A DNA stretch of 64,000 nt from Pseudonocardia halophobica (GCF_027922425.1 NZ_BSFQ01000035.1:17182-81181), one strand, 5' to 3'; numbered from the stretch's first letter, positions 15,653 to 24,909 are shown. The notes: a model not told the origin generated them from the sequence alone. Program-made: numbers and translations.

Positions 15653-17249
15653 GGGTGGCGAGGGCGGGGAGCGGGATGGTCGGGCCGTCGGGGACGGGGA
15701 TGGCGGGCGCGGGGAGCCGGACGGTGAAGGTGGTGCGGCCGGGCCGGCTGGCCACGGAGACCGTGCCACCGTGTGCGGCCACCACCGCCTGCACGATCGC
15801 CAGGCCGAGGCCGGTGCTGCCCCGGTCGCGGGAGCGGGAGCCGTCGCCGCGGGCGAACCGTTCGAAGACGTGCGCCGCGAGCGCGGGCGGGATCCCCGGG
15901 CCGGTGTCGGAGACGGTGACCAGCACGGCACGGTCGGCCGGGTCGGCCGGCGTCCGCAACCCCACGGTCACCTCCGTGCCGGCCGGGGTGTGGGTGCGGG
16001 CGTTGGCCAGCAGGTTCGTCACCACCTGAGTGAGCCGCAGGGTGTCGCCGAGCACCACCACCGGCTCCGGCGGCAGGTCCAGCCGCCACCGGTGGTCGGG
16101 GCCGACCGCGCCGGCGTCGGACACGGCGTCGAGCACCAGGCGGGTCAGGTCGACCGGAGTCCGCTCCAGCGGGCGGCCCGCGTCGAGGCGGGCGAGCAGC
16201 AGCAGGTCCTCGACCAGCGTGGACATGCGCTCGGCCTGCGAGGTGATCCGGGACAACGAGTGCGCGACGGTCGGCGAGAGGGTGCGGTCGCGGGCGGTCA
16301 GCTCGGCGTAGCCGCGGATCGCGGCGAGCGGGGTGCGCAGCTCGTGGCTGGCGTCGGCCACGAACTGGCGGAGCTGGACCTCGCTGGCGTGCCGGGCGTC
16401 CAGGGCGGCGGCGACGTTGTCCAGCATGCGGTTCAGCGCGGCGCCCACCTGCCCGACCTCGGTGCCCGGGTCGGTGTGCGCGGCGGGGACGCGCTCGAGG
16501 AGCTCGACCTCGCCGCTGTCGAGCCGCAGCGCGGACACCCGCCCGGCGGTCTCGGCAACCTGCTCCAGCGGCCGCAGCTCGCGCCGGACGGCGATCGCGC
16601 CGGCCACCCCGGCCCCGGTCAGCGCGAGCCCGATGACGATCGACTCGGCGACGACGAGGAGTTCCGTGAGGTGGTCGACGTCCGCCTGCGGCAGGCCGGT
16701 GACCAGCACCGTCCCCGAACCGTCGACCGAGGCGAGGAGCCGGTAGGTGCCGAGGTCACCGAGGTCCTCGCTCACCGGGTGCCCGTCGGTCGGGACGGCG
16801 GCGAGTGTGGCCAGGGCGTCGGCGGGCACCTGCTGCAAGGATCCGCCGCGGTCGGTGACCACTGCGTCGGTGACCTGCCCGGCGACGATGGTGGCGCCGA
16901 CCGTGCGGGGGGCCTGGGCGGGGCCCAGGAAGTCGGCACCGAAGTCGGCGCCGCGCCCACCGCGGTCGTCGGGGTGGCCCGGTCCCCCGGGGCCGGCCCC
17001 GTTCTGGATGGAGACGAACCGGCCGCCGGCCGAGACGAGGTCGTCGTCGAGCTGGTCGAGCATGAAGTGGCGCAGCGCGATCGCCGTCGCCAGCCCCACG
17101 ACGGCGCACACGGTCGCGAGCAGGAGCATCACCGCGGCCACGAGCCGGGCGCGCAGGGAGTGCCGGGTGCCGGGCCTGCTGAGCCTGCCGCGCCGACCCT
17201 CGACCCGGGTGCGCAGGGCTGCGCGCCGGTGCGTCGCCGTGGCGGTCAT
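15648..17249 (-). CDS. Orphan sensor histidine kinase with HAMP domain
   Basis: A 533-aa EnvZ/OmpR-class kinase. One membrane helix lies near residues 35-58, followed by an exported sensor region, a second helix near 195-220, a HAMP linker, and the H-box FVADASHELRTPLAAIRGY near residue 300. The ATPase domain has NLLANARTHT, VSDTGPGIPP and GLGLAIVQA in order. It resembles mycobacterial TcrY/TrcS-type kinases. No response regulator gene is adjacent: the neighbours are a small membrane protein gene and a divergent carboxyltransferase gene. Its partner must lie elsewhere. Confidence 0.85.
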   Translation of the reverse strand: MTATATHRRAALRTRVEGRRGRLSRPGTRHSLRARLVAAVMLLLATVCAVVGLATAIALRHFMLDQLDDDLVSAGGRFVSIQNGAGPGGPGHPDDRGGRGADFGADFLGPAQAPRTVGATIVAGQVTDAVVTDRGGSLQQVPADALATLAAVPTDGHPVSEDLGDLGTYRLLASVDGSGTVLVTGLPQADVDHLTELLVVAESIVIGLALTGAGVAGAIAVRRELRPLEQVAETAGRVSALRLDSGEVELLERVPAAHTDPGTEVGQVGAALNRMLDNVAAALDARHASEVQLRQFVADASHELRTPLAAIRGYAELTARDRTLSPTVAHSLSRITSQAERMSTLVEDLLLLARLDAGRPLERTPVDLTRLVLDAVSDAGAVGPDHRWRLDLPPEPVVVLGDTLRLTQVVTNLLANARTHTPAGTEVTVGLRTPADPADRAVLVTVSDTGPGIPPALAAHVFERFARGDGSRSRDRGSTGLGLAIVQAVVAAHGGTVSVASRPGRTTFTVRLPAPAIPVPDGPTIPLPALATP

Positions 17250-17380
17250 ACGCCTACTGTGCGGGCCGGTCGTGTGGGGTCCGTGAGGACTTTCTGTGAG
17301 CCTCCTGTCAGCGCCGACGGTGGGCCCCCGATGGTGGTCACGGTCCTGCTGGGAGCCCTCGCGGGTGGCAGGCTCACCCC

Positions 17381-18880
17381 GTGACGCCGCGCTCGCGCCA
17401 GCTGCTGGACACCGTGCTCGACGACGGGACCTTCCGGTCCTGGGACACCACGCCGGCCCCCGTGCCGCTCGTCGCCGACACCCCGGAGTACCGGGCCGAG
17501 CTCGCGGCGGCGCACGAGCGCAGCGGCGTGGACGAGGCCGTGATCACCGGCGAGGGCCGGATCGCGGGCCGGCGGGTCGCGGTGGTGTGCAGCGAGTTCG
17601 CGTTCCTCGCCGGGTCGATCGGCGTGGCCACCGCCGAGCGGCTGATCCGGGCGATCGAGCGGGCGACGGACGAGCGCCTGCCGCTCCTGGCCGCGACGGC
17701 GTCGGGCGGGACCCGGATGCAGGAGGGCGCCATCGCGTTCCTGCGCATGGCGGCGATCTCGGCGGCGGTCACCGCGCACAAGGCGGCGGGCCTGCCGTAC
17801 CTCGTCTACCTGCGGCATCCGACCACGGGCGGGGTGTTCGCCTCGTGGGGCTCGCTGGGCAACGTCACCGTGGCCGAGCCCGGCGCGCTCGTCGGGTTCC
17901 TGGGGCCGAAGGTGTACTCCGCGCTGTACGACGAGCAGTTCCCGGAGGGCGTCCAGAAGGCGGAGAACCTGCACCGGCACGGGATCGTCGACGCGGTGCT
18001 CCCCGCGGAGCGGCTCGCCGGCGTCGCGGCACGGGTGCTGGCGATGCTCGACCCCGTCGACCCGATGCGGCTGCCCCCGTCGGCGCCGGCCCGCGGCGAG
18101 CCCACCGGTCCGGACGAGGACGCCTGGGGCTCCATCGAGCGGTCCCGGCGGCCGGAGCGGCCCGGGGTGCGGGACGTGCTGCGGCTGGCGGCCACGGACG
18201 TCGTCCCGCTGGCCGGGACCGGGGAGGGCGAGGCCGGGCGCGGCCTGCTGCTGGCGCTGGTGCGGTTCGGCAGCGTCGCGTGCGTGCTGCTCGGGCAGGA
18301 CCGGCGGCCGCAGGCCGCGGAACCGCTCGGGCCGGGCGCGCTCCGGACCGCGCGGCGCGGCATGCGGCTGGCCGCCGAGCTGGGCCTGCCGGTGGTCTCG
18401 GTGATCGACACGACCGGGGCGGCGCTGTCGGTGGCGGCCGAGGAGGGCGGCCTGGCCGGTGAGATCGCGCGCTGCCTCGGCGAGCTGACCGAGCTCCCCG
18501 TCCCGACGGTCTCGGTGCTGCTCGGGCAGGGCACCGGCGGCGCCGCGCTCGCCCTGCTGCCGACGGACCGGGTGATCGCCGCCCGGCACGGCTGGCTCAC
18601 CCCGCTGCCGCCCGAGGGCGCCAGCACGATCGTGCACGGCACGCCGGAGAAGGCGGCCGAGGTGGCGGCACAGCAGCACGTCCGGGCCGTCGACCTGCTG
18701 CGGGCGGGCGCGGTCGACACGATCGTCGACGAACTCCCGGACGCCGCCGACGAGCCCGAGGCCTTCGCCCGCCGGGTCGCCGACGCGGTGGAGTCCGAGC
18801 TGCGCGCCCTGCTCCCGCTCTCCCCCGTCGACCGATTGGTCCGCCGGCGCCGCCGCTACCGCACCCTCGGCCTCCGCTGA
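17381..18880 (+). CDS. Fused beta/alpha acetyl-CoA-type carboxyltransferase
   Basis: A 499-aa biotin-dependent carboxyltransferase in which an AccD-like half (about residues 1-230) is joined to an AccA-like half (about 265-480). The first half shows the oxyanion-type ASGGTRMQEG and the TTGGVFASWGSLGNV region; the second shows GQGTGGAALALLPTDRV. The zinc ribbon found in E. coli AccD is absent. These fused proteins transfer CO2 from carboxybiotin to an acyl-CoA in actinobacteria. The biotin carboxylase subunit is not in the window. Divergent from the orphan kinase, with a 131-bp shared upstream region. Confidence 0.82.
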   Translation: MTPRSRQLLDTVLDDGTFRSWDTTPAPVPLVADTPEYRAELAAAHERSGVDEAVITGEGRIAGRRVAVVCSEFAFLAGSIGVATAERLIRAIERATDERLPLLAATASGGTRMQEGAIAFLRMAAISAAVTAHKAAGLPYLVYLRHPTTGGVFASWGSLGNVTVAEPGALVGFLGPKVYSALYDEQFPEGVQKAENLHRHGIVDAVLPAERLAGVAARVLAMLDPVDPMRLPPSAPARGEPTGPDEDAWGSIERSRRPERPGVRDVLRLAATDVVPLAGTGEGEAGRGLLLALVRFGSVACVLLGQDRRPQAAEPLGPGALRTARRGMRLAAELGLPVVSVIDTTGAALSVAAEEGGLAGEIARCLGELTELPVPTVSVLLGQGTGGAALALLPTDRVIAARHGWLTPLPPEGASTIVHGTPEKAAEVAAQQHVRAVDLLRAGAVDTIVDELPDAADEPEAFARRVADAVESELRALLPLSPVDRLVRRRRRYRTLGLR

Positions 18881-18898
18881 CCCGGTCGCGCAGGTGTT

Positions 18899-18918
18899 CC
18901 GGGACCCCCCTGTCCCGG
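18899..18918. terminator. Short terminator hairpin
   Basis: A perfect 7-bp stem CCGGGAC/GTCCCGG with a CCCCCT loop lies just after the carboxyltransferase stop and before the convergent small gene. It probably ends transcription on the plus strand. Confidence 0.5.
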
Positions 18919-19001
18919 CAGCGGACACGGTCGCCACGACCCGCTCGTCGAGGATCCCCGTGGAGCGGAGCCGGGCGACCGTGTTCTCGCGTCCGGTCCC
19001 G

Positions 19002-19232
19002 TCAGCCGGCCAGCCGCCGCCCGAGCATCTGCTTGGCCTGCTCGGCGCCCTTGCGGCTCTCCCCCTGCGCCCGCCGGAAGAACTCGGCCAGGTCGCCGTC
19101 GCCGTCGCGTTCGGCGTCCTGGACGTAGGTTTCCAGCCGCAGCGCGTTGTTCAGGCACTGCTCGGTGAACCAGATGAGGTTGTAGTCCTTGTCCTTGGTT
19201 CCGGTGACCTCGCCACCCTCGCCCGACGTCAT
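19002..19232 (-). CDS. Conserved small helical hypothetical protein
   Basis: A 76-aa protein with the pattern YNLIWFTEQCLNNALRLETY, then AERDGDGDLAEFFRRAQ and a final KGAEQAKQMLGRRL, all predicted helical. I recall near-identical small proteins in many actinomycetes, without known function. The helix-rich layout recalls ferritin-like bundles, but no metal-binding EXXH motif is present. ATG 19232 follows GGAGGTGACGGGAGC, a good ribosome site. Convergent with the carboxyltransferase gene. Confidence 0.65.
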   Translation of the reverse strand: MTSGEGGEVTGTKDKDYNLIWFTEQCLNNALRLETYVQDAERDGDGDLAEFFRRAQGESRKGAEQAKQMLGRRLAG

Positions 19233-19710
19233 GCTCCCGTCACCTCCGGTCGTCCCGGGCGCACCGGTGGTTCCCGCCGGCGCCCCCGCTCCCGCGGTGC
19301 GACACCCGCGCCGCCCTGCGCCCCGGCGGCGCACCGACGTGGCGACCGACGTGGCGCAGTGGGCGCCGGGTACCACCCGGGGCGCCGGGCCAACCATGGC
19401 CTGCCGCCGGTTCGGTGGTCGGGCCGGCGCCGCGCCCCTGGACAGGCCGACGCCCGTGGTCGCGACACACCCCGTCACTGACCGCGATGCCCCGCCGCCG
19501 GCCCACTCTTCCGGATCGCGACGCTGCTCGCGGGCCGCGCGAAGGGGTGATTCGGGATCCGGACGATCCGCCCGGAATGGCGCCGTCCCATTCCCCTGGG
19601 CCGTTCGGGTGATTCCCGTAACGCTATCGAATCGCAATCACGCTCCGCTCCGGATCCTCACCGACCGTTGGCATGATGATCGTGGGGTTCGTGTGACGCG
19701 AGGGGGAGCC
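19233..19710. other. Intergenic region upstream of lipoprotein L,D-transpeptidase
   Basis: This 478-bp region separates two divergent genes. The half nearest the transpeptidase (about 19600-19700) is less GC-rich than the flanks and probably holds its promoter. No convincing ORF, RNA gene or repeat was found; frames open across it have no ribosome sites and shifted composition. Confidence 0.5.
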
Positions 19711-20931
19711 GTGAAATCGGTGCAGTGGCGTGCCGTGCGCCGCATCCTGGCGGGGGCGGTCGCGCTCGGGGTGTCCGCCGGGCTCGTCGCGGCCTGCGCG
19801 AGTGCCAATGCCGACGCTGCGCACAACGGTTCGGCGGCCGCCGCGCCGCAGGCCCCTGCGGCCATCGTCCCGCGGCTCGAGCTGCAGCCCGCCGCCGGCA
19901 CCGCCGACGTCCACCCCCTCGGCGCCGCCCGGGCGTCCGCGAGCGCGGGCACCCTGCGGGACGTCGCGCTCACCGACTCGGACGGCGAGACGCTGCCCGG
20001 CAGCTACTCCGGCGACCAGGCCCAGTGGACCGCCACCGCGCCGCTCGCCTACCACGAGACCTACACCTGGAGCGGCTCGATGGTCGCGCCCGACGGCGCG
20101 GTCACCCCGCTGGCCGGTTCCTTCACCACCGTCGCCCCGGCGCGCCTGGTCAAGGCCTCGAGCAACATCGGCGAGGGCGCGACGGTCGGCATCGCCGCGC
20201 CCGTCGCGATCCGCTTCAACCGCGACCTGTCCGACGAGGCGAAGGCGGAGGTCGAGCGCGGGCTGCGGATCACGACGTCGACCCCGGTCGAGGGCGCCTG
20301 GGCCTGGCTGCCGGACGACTGGGGCGGCTCGCGGGTGCACTGGCGACCCAAGGAGTACTGGCCGGTCGGCACACAGGTCTCGGTGGTCGTGCCGCTGTAC
20401 GGCAAGGACCTCGGCACCGCCGGCTACGGCTCCGCCGACCTGACCACCCACTTCACCATCGGCCGCAGCCAGATCGTGAAGGCCGACGAGAACAGCCACC
20501 GGATCGTCGTGATCCGGGACGGCCAGCAGGTGATGGACCTGCCCGCCAGCTACGGCCTGGAGAGCGACCCGCGCCGGGTCACCCGCAGCGGCATCCACAT
20601 CGTCATGGCGAAGTCCGAGAAGGTCCTGATGTCCAACCCGGACTACGGCTACGTGAACATGCCGGAGTACTGGGCGGTGCGGATCTCCAACAACGGCGAG
20701 TTCATCCACGCCAACCCGGCCTCGCAGTCCGCGCAGGGCCGCCGCAACATCTCGCACGGCTGCATCAACCTGTCGATCGCCAACGCCAAGGCCTACTTCG
20801 ACACCGCGATGTACGGCGACCCCGTCGAGGTGACCGGCAGCAGCGTCCCGCTGTCCGCCCAGGACGGCGACATCTACGACTGGGCGGTGCCGTGGGACGA
20901 GTGGAGGACGATGAGCAAGCTCAGCACCTGA
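19711..20931 (+). CDS. L,D-transpeptidase lipoprotein (LdtMt2-like)
   Basis: A 406-aa exported enzyme that makes 3-3 cross-links in peptidoglycan. The signal peptide ends in the lipobox LVAAC (Cys29). Two Ig-like domains follow (about residues 55-145 and 148-250), then the YkuD domain with H333 in FIHANP and the canonical ISHGCINLS (H349, C351). This is the layout of mycobacterial LdtMt2-type enzymes. GTG 19711 is preceded by AGGGGGAGCC. It differs from the other transpeptidase at 6269, which has a single membrane anchor and an SH3-like domain. Monocistronic, ended by the hairpin at 20944. Confidence 0.9.
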   Translation: MKSVQWRAVRRILAGAVALGVSAGLVAACASANADAAHNGSAAAAPQAPAAIVPRLELQPAAGTADVHPLGAARASASAGTLRDVALTDSDGETLPGSYSGDQAQWTATAPLAYHETYTWSGSMVAPDGAVTPLAGSFTTVAPARLVKASSNIGEGATVGIAAPVAIRFNRDLSDEAKAEVERGLRITTSTPVEGAWAWLPDDWGGSRVHWRPKEYWPVGTQVSVVVPLYGKDLGTAGYGSADLTTHFTIGRSQIVKADENSHRIVVIRDGQQVMDLPASYGLESDPRRVTRSGIHIVMAKSEKVLMSNPDYGYVNMPEYWAVRISNNGEFIHANPASQSAQGRRNISHGCINLSIANAKAYFDTAMYGDPVEVTGSSVPLSAQDGDIYDWAVPWDEWRTMSKLST

Positions 20932-20943
20932 CCGTGCCCGCAC

Positions 20944-20990
20944 GAGCGGCGCTCTCGCTCAATGGGACCGAGCGAGAGCGCCGTCCGCTC
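20944..20990. terminator. Palindrome, CGGCGCTC family (copy 2)
   Basis: The core arms GGCGCTCTCGCTC (20948-20960) and its exact complement (20970-20982) form a perfect 13-bp stem with a 9-nt loop; outer bases pair after a 4-nt bulge. It separates the convergent transpeptidase and acyl-CoA ligase genes. It is closely related to the palindrome split by the IS110 element at 57980/59551. Confidence 0.7.
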
Positions 20991-22599
20991 ACTGGATCCG
21001 GCGCTCCACCCCGGCCCACGCCTTGTCGCGGAGCACGAACTTCTGGATCTTGCCGGTGGAGGTCTTGGGCAGCTCGCCGAAGGTCACGGACTTGGGCGCC
21101 TTGAACCGCGCCAGCCGCCCGCGCACGTGCTCGACGATCTCCTCCTCGGTCGCCGACGCGCCCTCCTGCAGCGTCACGTACGCCGCCGGGACCTCGCCCC
21201 ACCGCTCGTCCGGCACCGCGATCACCGCCGCCTCCAGCACCGCGGGGTGGTCCATGATCGCCTGCTCCACCTCGACCGACGCGATGTTCTCCCCGCCGGA
21301 GATGATCACGTCCTTCGAGCGGTCACGAAGCTCCACGTACCCGTCGGGGTGCACGACGCCGATGTCCCCGGTGCGGAACCAACCGTCCGGCACCGCCGCC
21401 GCGGTCGCCTCCGGATCGTCGAGGTAGCCCAGCATCAGGTTGTTGCCGCGCAACGCGATCTGGCCCGTCGCGGTGCCGTCGGCGGGCACGTCGGCGCCGT
21501 CCTCGCCGATCACCCGGACCGCGCACGAGATCATGTTCCCGACGCCCTGCCGCGCCTTGAGCCGCGCCTGCGCCTCCGCGTCGAGGGAGTCCCACTCCGG
21601 GCGCCAGTCGCACAGCATCGCCGGCCCGTAGGTCTCGGTCAGCCCGTACAGGTGGGTGACCTCGAAGCCCAGCTCCCCCATCCGCCGCAGGATCGCCGGC
21701 GACGGCGGCGCCCCGCCCGTCGCGATCCGGACCGTGTGTCCCTCCGGCAACGGCGACGCGTCCTTGGCGTACGCGATCATCGACAGCACCGTGGACGCCC
21801 CGTTCAGGTGCGTCACGCCCTCCTCGCGGATCAGCCGCCACACCTCCGCCGGGTCCACCTTGGGCAGGCAGACGTGCGTCGCCGCGGCCGCGGTGACGGC
21901 CCACGGGAAGCACCAGCCGTTGCAGTGGAACATCGGCAAGGTCCACAGGTGCACGCTCGACGGCGTCAGCCCGGTGTGGCCCACCATCGACACCGCCTGC
22001 AGGTAGGCCCCGCGGTGGTGGTACATCACGCCCTTGGGCCGGCCCGTCGTCCCCGACGTGTAGTTGATCGACAGCAGCGACCGCTCGTCCGACGGCGTGC
22101 GGTGCAGCGGCTCCGCGCCGTCCAGCAGCGCCTCGTACTCGGCACCGGAGCGGATGCGGTGCGGTGGGGCGTCGAGCTGCGCGAACACGTCGTCGACCAG
22201 CGTGTCGAAGGACGGGTCGTGGATCAGCACGGCGGACTTCGAGTGCTGCAGGATGTAGGCCACCTCGCCGGCCGAGAGCCGGGTGTTCACCGCGACCAGC
22301 GGCACCCCCGCCCACGGCACCCCGAAGTTCGCCTCCAGCAGGACGTGGGTGTTCGGCGCCAGCACCGCCACCGGCCGGCCGTCCGCGAGGGGAGCCAGCC
22401 CCCCGGCCAGTCGCGTACACCGCTCGTGCAGCTCGGCGTAGGTCCACCGCCGGTCCCCGTCGACGACCCCGATCCGGTCGCCGTGCGCCGCGGCGGCGCG
22501 ATCCAGGTACGCGGTCGGGGTCAGCGGCTCGAACGACAGGGCGTCCAGGAGGGCGGGATCGGGGGCGGGGGTGTCGGGGGTGTCGGCGGCGTTGCTCAC
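20989..22599 (-). CDS. Acyl-CoA synthetase (AMP-forming)
   Basis: A 536-aa adenylate-forming ligase that activates a carboxylic acid to its CoA thioester. Motif A3 reads INYTSGTTGRPKGVMY near residues 178-193, A5 HLYGLTETYGP near 308-318, A8 GWFRTGDIGVVHPDGYVELRDRSKD near 410-434, and the C-terminal catalytic lysine lies in TSTGKIQK near 518. The best family match is with DmdB/medium-chain acyl-CoA synthetases. It is the last gene of a unit enoyl-CoA hydratase - MarR regulator - ligase, all on the minus strand with 10- and 62-nt gaps. The acid is unknown. Confidence 0.85.
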   Translation of the reverse strand: MSNAADTPDTPAPDPALLDALSFEPLTPTAYLDRAAAAHGDRIGVVDGDRRWTYAELHERCTRLAGGLAPLADGRPVAVLAPNTHVLLEANFGVPWAGVPLVAVNTRLSAGEVAYILQHSKSAVLIHDPSFDTLVDDVFAQLDAPPHRIRSGAEYEALLDGAEPLHRTPSDERSLLSINYTSGTTGRPKGVMYHHRGAYLQAVSMVGHTGLTPSSVHLWTLPMFHCNGWCFPWAVTAAAATHVCLPKVDPAEVWRLIREEGVTHLNGASTVLSMIAYAKDASPLPEGHTVRIATGGAPPSPAILRRMGELGFEVTHLYGLTETYGPAMLCDWRPEWDSLDAEAQARLKARQGVGNMISCAVRVIGEDGADVPADGTATGQIALRGNNLMLGYLDDPEATAAAVPDGWFRTGDIGVVHPDGYVELRDRSKDVIISGGENIASVEVEQAIMDHPAVLEAAVIAVPDERWGEVPAAYVTLQEGASATEEEIVEHVRGRLARFKAPKSVTFGELPKTSTGKIQKFVLRDKAWAGVERRIQ

Positions 22600-22661
22600 G
22601 ACGGTGAGCCTCGCCCGGCGTGCCGCCCGTGCGCAACGGGAAGGCGCACACAGCCGATCCC

Positions 22662-23138
22662 TCAGGAAGGGGCGAGCGGTCCGACCTCCCGACGCCGCCG
22701 CGCCACCAGCTCCGTGACCCCGGACAGGAACCGGGCGACGGCGGCCAGCTCGGCCTCGTCGTAGCCCTCCAGCATCGCGTCCATCCCCGCCCCGAGCGGC
22801 CCGAAGAAGGCCTGGCCGATCCCGGCCGCGGCCGAGCCGTACCGCAGCACCACGCGGCGGCGGTCCCGCTCGTCCCGGTCCCGGCGCACGTAGTCGTGCC
22901 GCTCGAGCCGGTCCACCAGCGCCGTCGTCGCCCCCGAGGAGAGGCCGAGGTGGGCGCCGAGCCGGCCCGCGGTGAGCGGCTCGCCGACCCGGTCGGCGTT
23001 GAGCACCGCGATGAGCGCGTGCAGGTCGGTCGTGTGCAGGCCGTGCTGCTCGGAGAAGGCCTGGGCGAGCCGCGCGGACTCGGTGGCGTAGGCCTGGAGC
23101 AGCCGGACCAGCTCGTCCCGCCGTGCCCCGTCCGTCAT
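22662..23138 (-). CDS. MarR family transcriptional regulator
   Basis: A 158-aa winged-helix regulator. The recognition helix region GRLGAHLGLSSGATTALVDRLERHDYVRRD lies near residues 61-90, followed by the wing DERDRRRVVL. MarR proteins repress nearby genes and are released by small phenolic or acyl-CoA ligands. Its place between an enoyl-CoA hydratase and an acyl-CoA ligase gene suggests local control of that pathway by its intermediate, which is an inference. Confidence 0.85.
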   Translation of the reverse strand: MTDGARRDELVRLLQAYATESARLAQAFSEQHGLHTTDLHALIAVLNADRVGEPLTAGRLGAHLGLSSGATTALVDRLERHDYVRRDRDERDRRRVVLRYGSAAAGIGQAFFGPLGAGMDAMLEGYDEAELAAVARFLSGVTELVARRRREVGPLAPS

Positions 23139-23148
23139 GATCGCCAGG

Positions 23149-23922
23149 CTACCGACCGGTCCACCGCGGCTCGCGCTTCTCCAGGAACGCGGCCACGCCC
23201 TCCTGCCGGTCGGCCGAGGCGAGCACGGCCTCGGTCGCCTCCCGGGTGGCGGCCCAGCCCCGCTCGTCGGGCTCCCCCGCCACGGTCTCGACCGCCCGCA
23301 GCGTGGCCCGCACCGCCACCGGGGCGTTGGCGCACACCTGCTCGGCGAGGGCGAGCGCGGCGGCCTCCGCTCCCCCGTCGTCGACGACGTCGGCGACCAG
23401 GCCCAGCTCGTGCGCTCGGTCCGCGCCGAGGGGCTGCCCGGTGAGCAGCATCTGCTTGGCCACGTTGAGCGGCAGCGGGCGCGGCGCCCGGAACAGCGCC
23501 CCGCAGTTCGCGACCAGCCCGCGCGCCACCTCCGGCAGCCCGAACCGCGCCGACCGGCCCGCCACCACCAGGTCGCAGGCCAGCACGATCTCGAACCCGC
23601 CGCCGTAGGCCACGCCCTCGACGGCCGCGATCAGCGGCGTCGAGCGCTCCCGCCGGACGACGCCGTAGTTGCCGCCCCGCGCGGTCCGCTCACCCGCACC
23701 GCCCGCGAGGTCCGTGCCGGCGCAGAAGACCGTCGGCCCGCCGGTGAGGACGCCGCACCACAGCTCGGGATCGTCCTCGAGCTCGTTGAGCGCGGCGTCG
23801 AGCGCGGCGGTCATGGCCGCGTCGACGGCGTTGCGCTTGGCCGCCCGCTCCATCCGGATCAGGAGGACCCGGCCGCGCCGCTCGGTCGAGACCCGGTGCT
23901 CCGTCGCAGTAGAGGTGCTCAC
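23149..23922 (-). CDS. Enoyl-CoA hydratase/isomerase family protein
   Basis: A 257-aa crotonase-fold enzyme. The oxyanion-hole segments are CAGTDLAGG near residue 67 and AVEGVAYGGGFEIVLACDL near 99-117. Substrates in this family range from enoyl-CoA to aromatic acyl-CoA. At the first usual catalytic Glu position it has Glu in LPEVARGL near 131. The gene heads the minus-strand unit with the MarR and acyl-CoA ligase genes, supporting a shared acyl-CoA degradation route. It is divergent from the LLM oxidoreductase with only 23 bp between starts. Confidence 0.82.
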   Translation of the reverse strand: MSTSTATEHRVSTERRGRVLLIRMERAAKRNAVDAAMTAALDAALNELEDDPELWCGVLTGGPTVFCAGTDLAGGAGERTARGGNYGVVRRERSTPLIAAVEGVAYGGGFEIVLACDLVVAGRSARFGLPEVARGLVANCGALFRAPRPLPLNVAKQMLLTGQPLGADRAHELGLVADVVDDGGAEAAALALAEQVCANAPVAVRATLRAVETVAGEPDERGWAATREATEAVLASADRQEGVAAFLEKREPRWTGR

Positions 23923-23945
23923 GACCCGACCCTAGAGTCCGGAGG

Positions 23946-24860
23946 GTGACGGACACGAGATCACGTTTCGCCCTCCCCGCCGTCGGCCTGTGGACCGGCG
24001 CGCTCGACGTCGTGCCGGCCGCGCGGGCCCGGGAGCTCGCGGCCGAGCTGGAGTCCCTCGGCTACGGCGCCGTGTGGATCCCCGAGGTCGCCGGCCGGGA
24101 CCCCTTCGTCCACCTGTCGATGCTGCTGTCGGCGACCGAGCGGCTGGTCGGCGCGACGGGCATCGCCAACATCTGGGCGCGGGACGCGGTCGCCACCTCC
24201 TGCGCCACCAAGGCGCTGACCGAGGCCTACCCGGAGCGGGTGCTGATCGGGCTCGGGGTGAGCCACCAGAACCTGGTCAGCGGCCTGCGCGGGCACCAGT
24301 ACGACAAGCCGCTCACCGCGATGCGCGAGTACCTCGACGGCATCGACGCGGCGCCGTACACCGCCCAGCGGCCGACCACCCCGGTCCGGTACGTCCTCGC
24401 CGCCCTGCGCCCGAAGATGCTGGAGCTCTCCGGCGAGCGGACGGACGGGGCACACCCGTACTTCGTCACGCCCGAGCACACCGCCCGTGCGCGCGAGATC
24501 CTCGGCGCGGAGCCGCTCCTCTGCCCGGAGCAGGCCGTCGTGCTCGAGACGGACCCGGCGAAGGCCCGCGAGATCGGCCGCCGCTACACCGCGACCTACC
24601 TGGCCCAGCCCAACTACGTGAACAACATCAAGACCCTCGGGTTCGACGAGTCCGACCTGGCCCACGGCGGGTCCGACGCCTTCGTCGACGCCCTGGTGGC
24701 CTGGGGCGACGTCGACACCGTGGTCGCCCGGGTGCAGGCGCACCTCGACGCCGGCGCCGACCACGTCGCCGTCCAGGCGCTGCCGGCGGAGAAGCGGGGC
24801 GTGCCCGAGGACCAGTGGCGGGAGCTGGCGGCCCCGCTCACCGCGCTGCGGACGGGCTGA
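23946..24860 (+). CDS. LLM class F420-dependent oxidoreductase (TIGR03620-like)
   Basis: A 304-aa luciferase-like TIM-barrel enzyme. The start (FALPAVGLWTGALD, then LESLGYGAVWIPEV near residues 33-46) and the later GANIWARD/GLGVSH segments match the TIGR03620 subgroup of F420-dependent oxidoreductases common in mycobacteria and relatives. The substrate is unknown. The GTG start lies 23 bp from the divergent enoyl-CoA hydratase start. A strong hairpin follows at 24869-24909. Confidence 0.8.
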   Translation: MTDTRSRFALPAVGLWTGALDVVPAARARELAAELESLGYGAVWIPEVAGRDPFVHLSMLLSATERLVGATGIANIWARDAVATSCATKALTEAYPERVLIGLGVSHQNLVSGLRGHQYDKPLTAMREYLDGIDAAPYTAQRPTTPVRYVLAALRPKMLELSGERTDGAHPYFVTPEHTARAREILGAEPLLCPEQAVVLETDPAKAREIGRRYTATYLAQPNYVNNIKTLGFDESDLAHGGSDAFVDALVAWGDVDTVVARVQAHLDAGADHVAVQALPAEKRGVPEDQWRELAAPLTALRTG

Positions 24861-24868
24861 CGGCCTCC

Positions 24869-24909
24869 CGGCCCGGTCGCGCGGGAGCGCAGGTCGCGCG
24901 GCCGGGCCG
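24869..24909. terminator. GC-rich terminator hairpin
   Basis: Arms 24869-24882 and 24896-24909 pair in 13 of 14 positions with a 13-nt loop, directly after the LLM oxidoreductase stop. It should separate that gene from the following metallo-hydrolase gene on the same strand. Confidence 0.6.

Noticed and set aside
17250..17380. A response regulator for the orphan kinase
   Set aside because: The gap upstream of the kinase is only 131 bp, and the next gene is a divergent carboxyltransferase. No receiver domain is encoded nearby.
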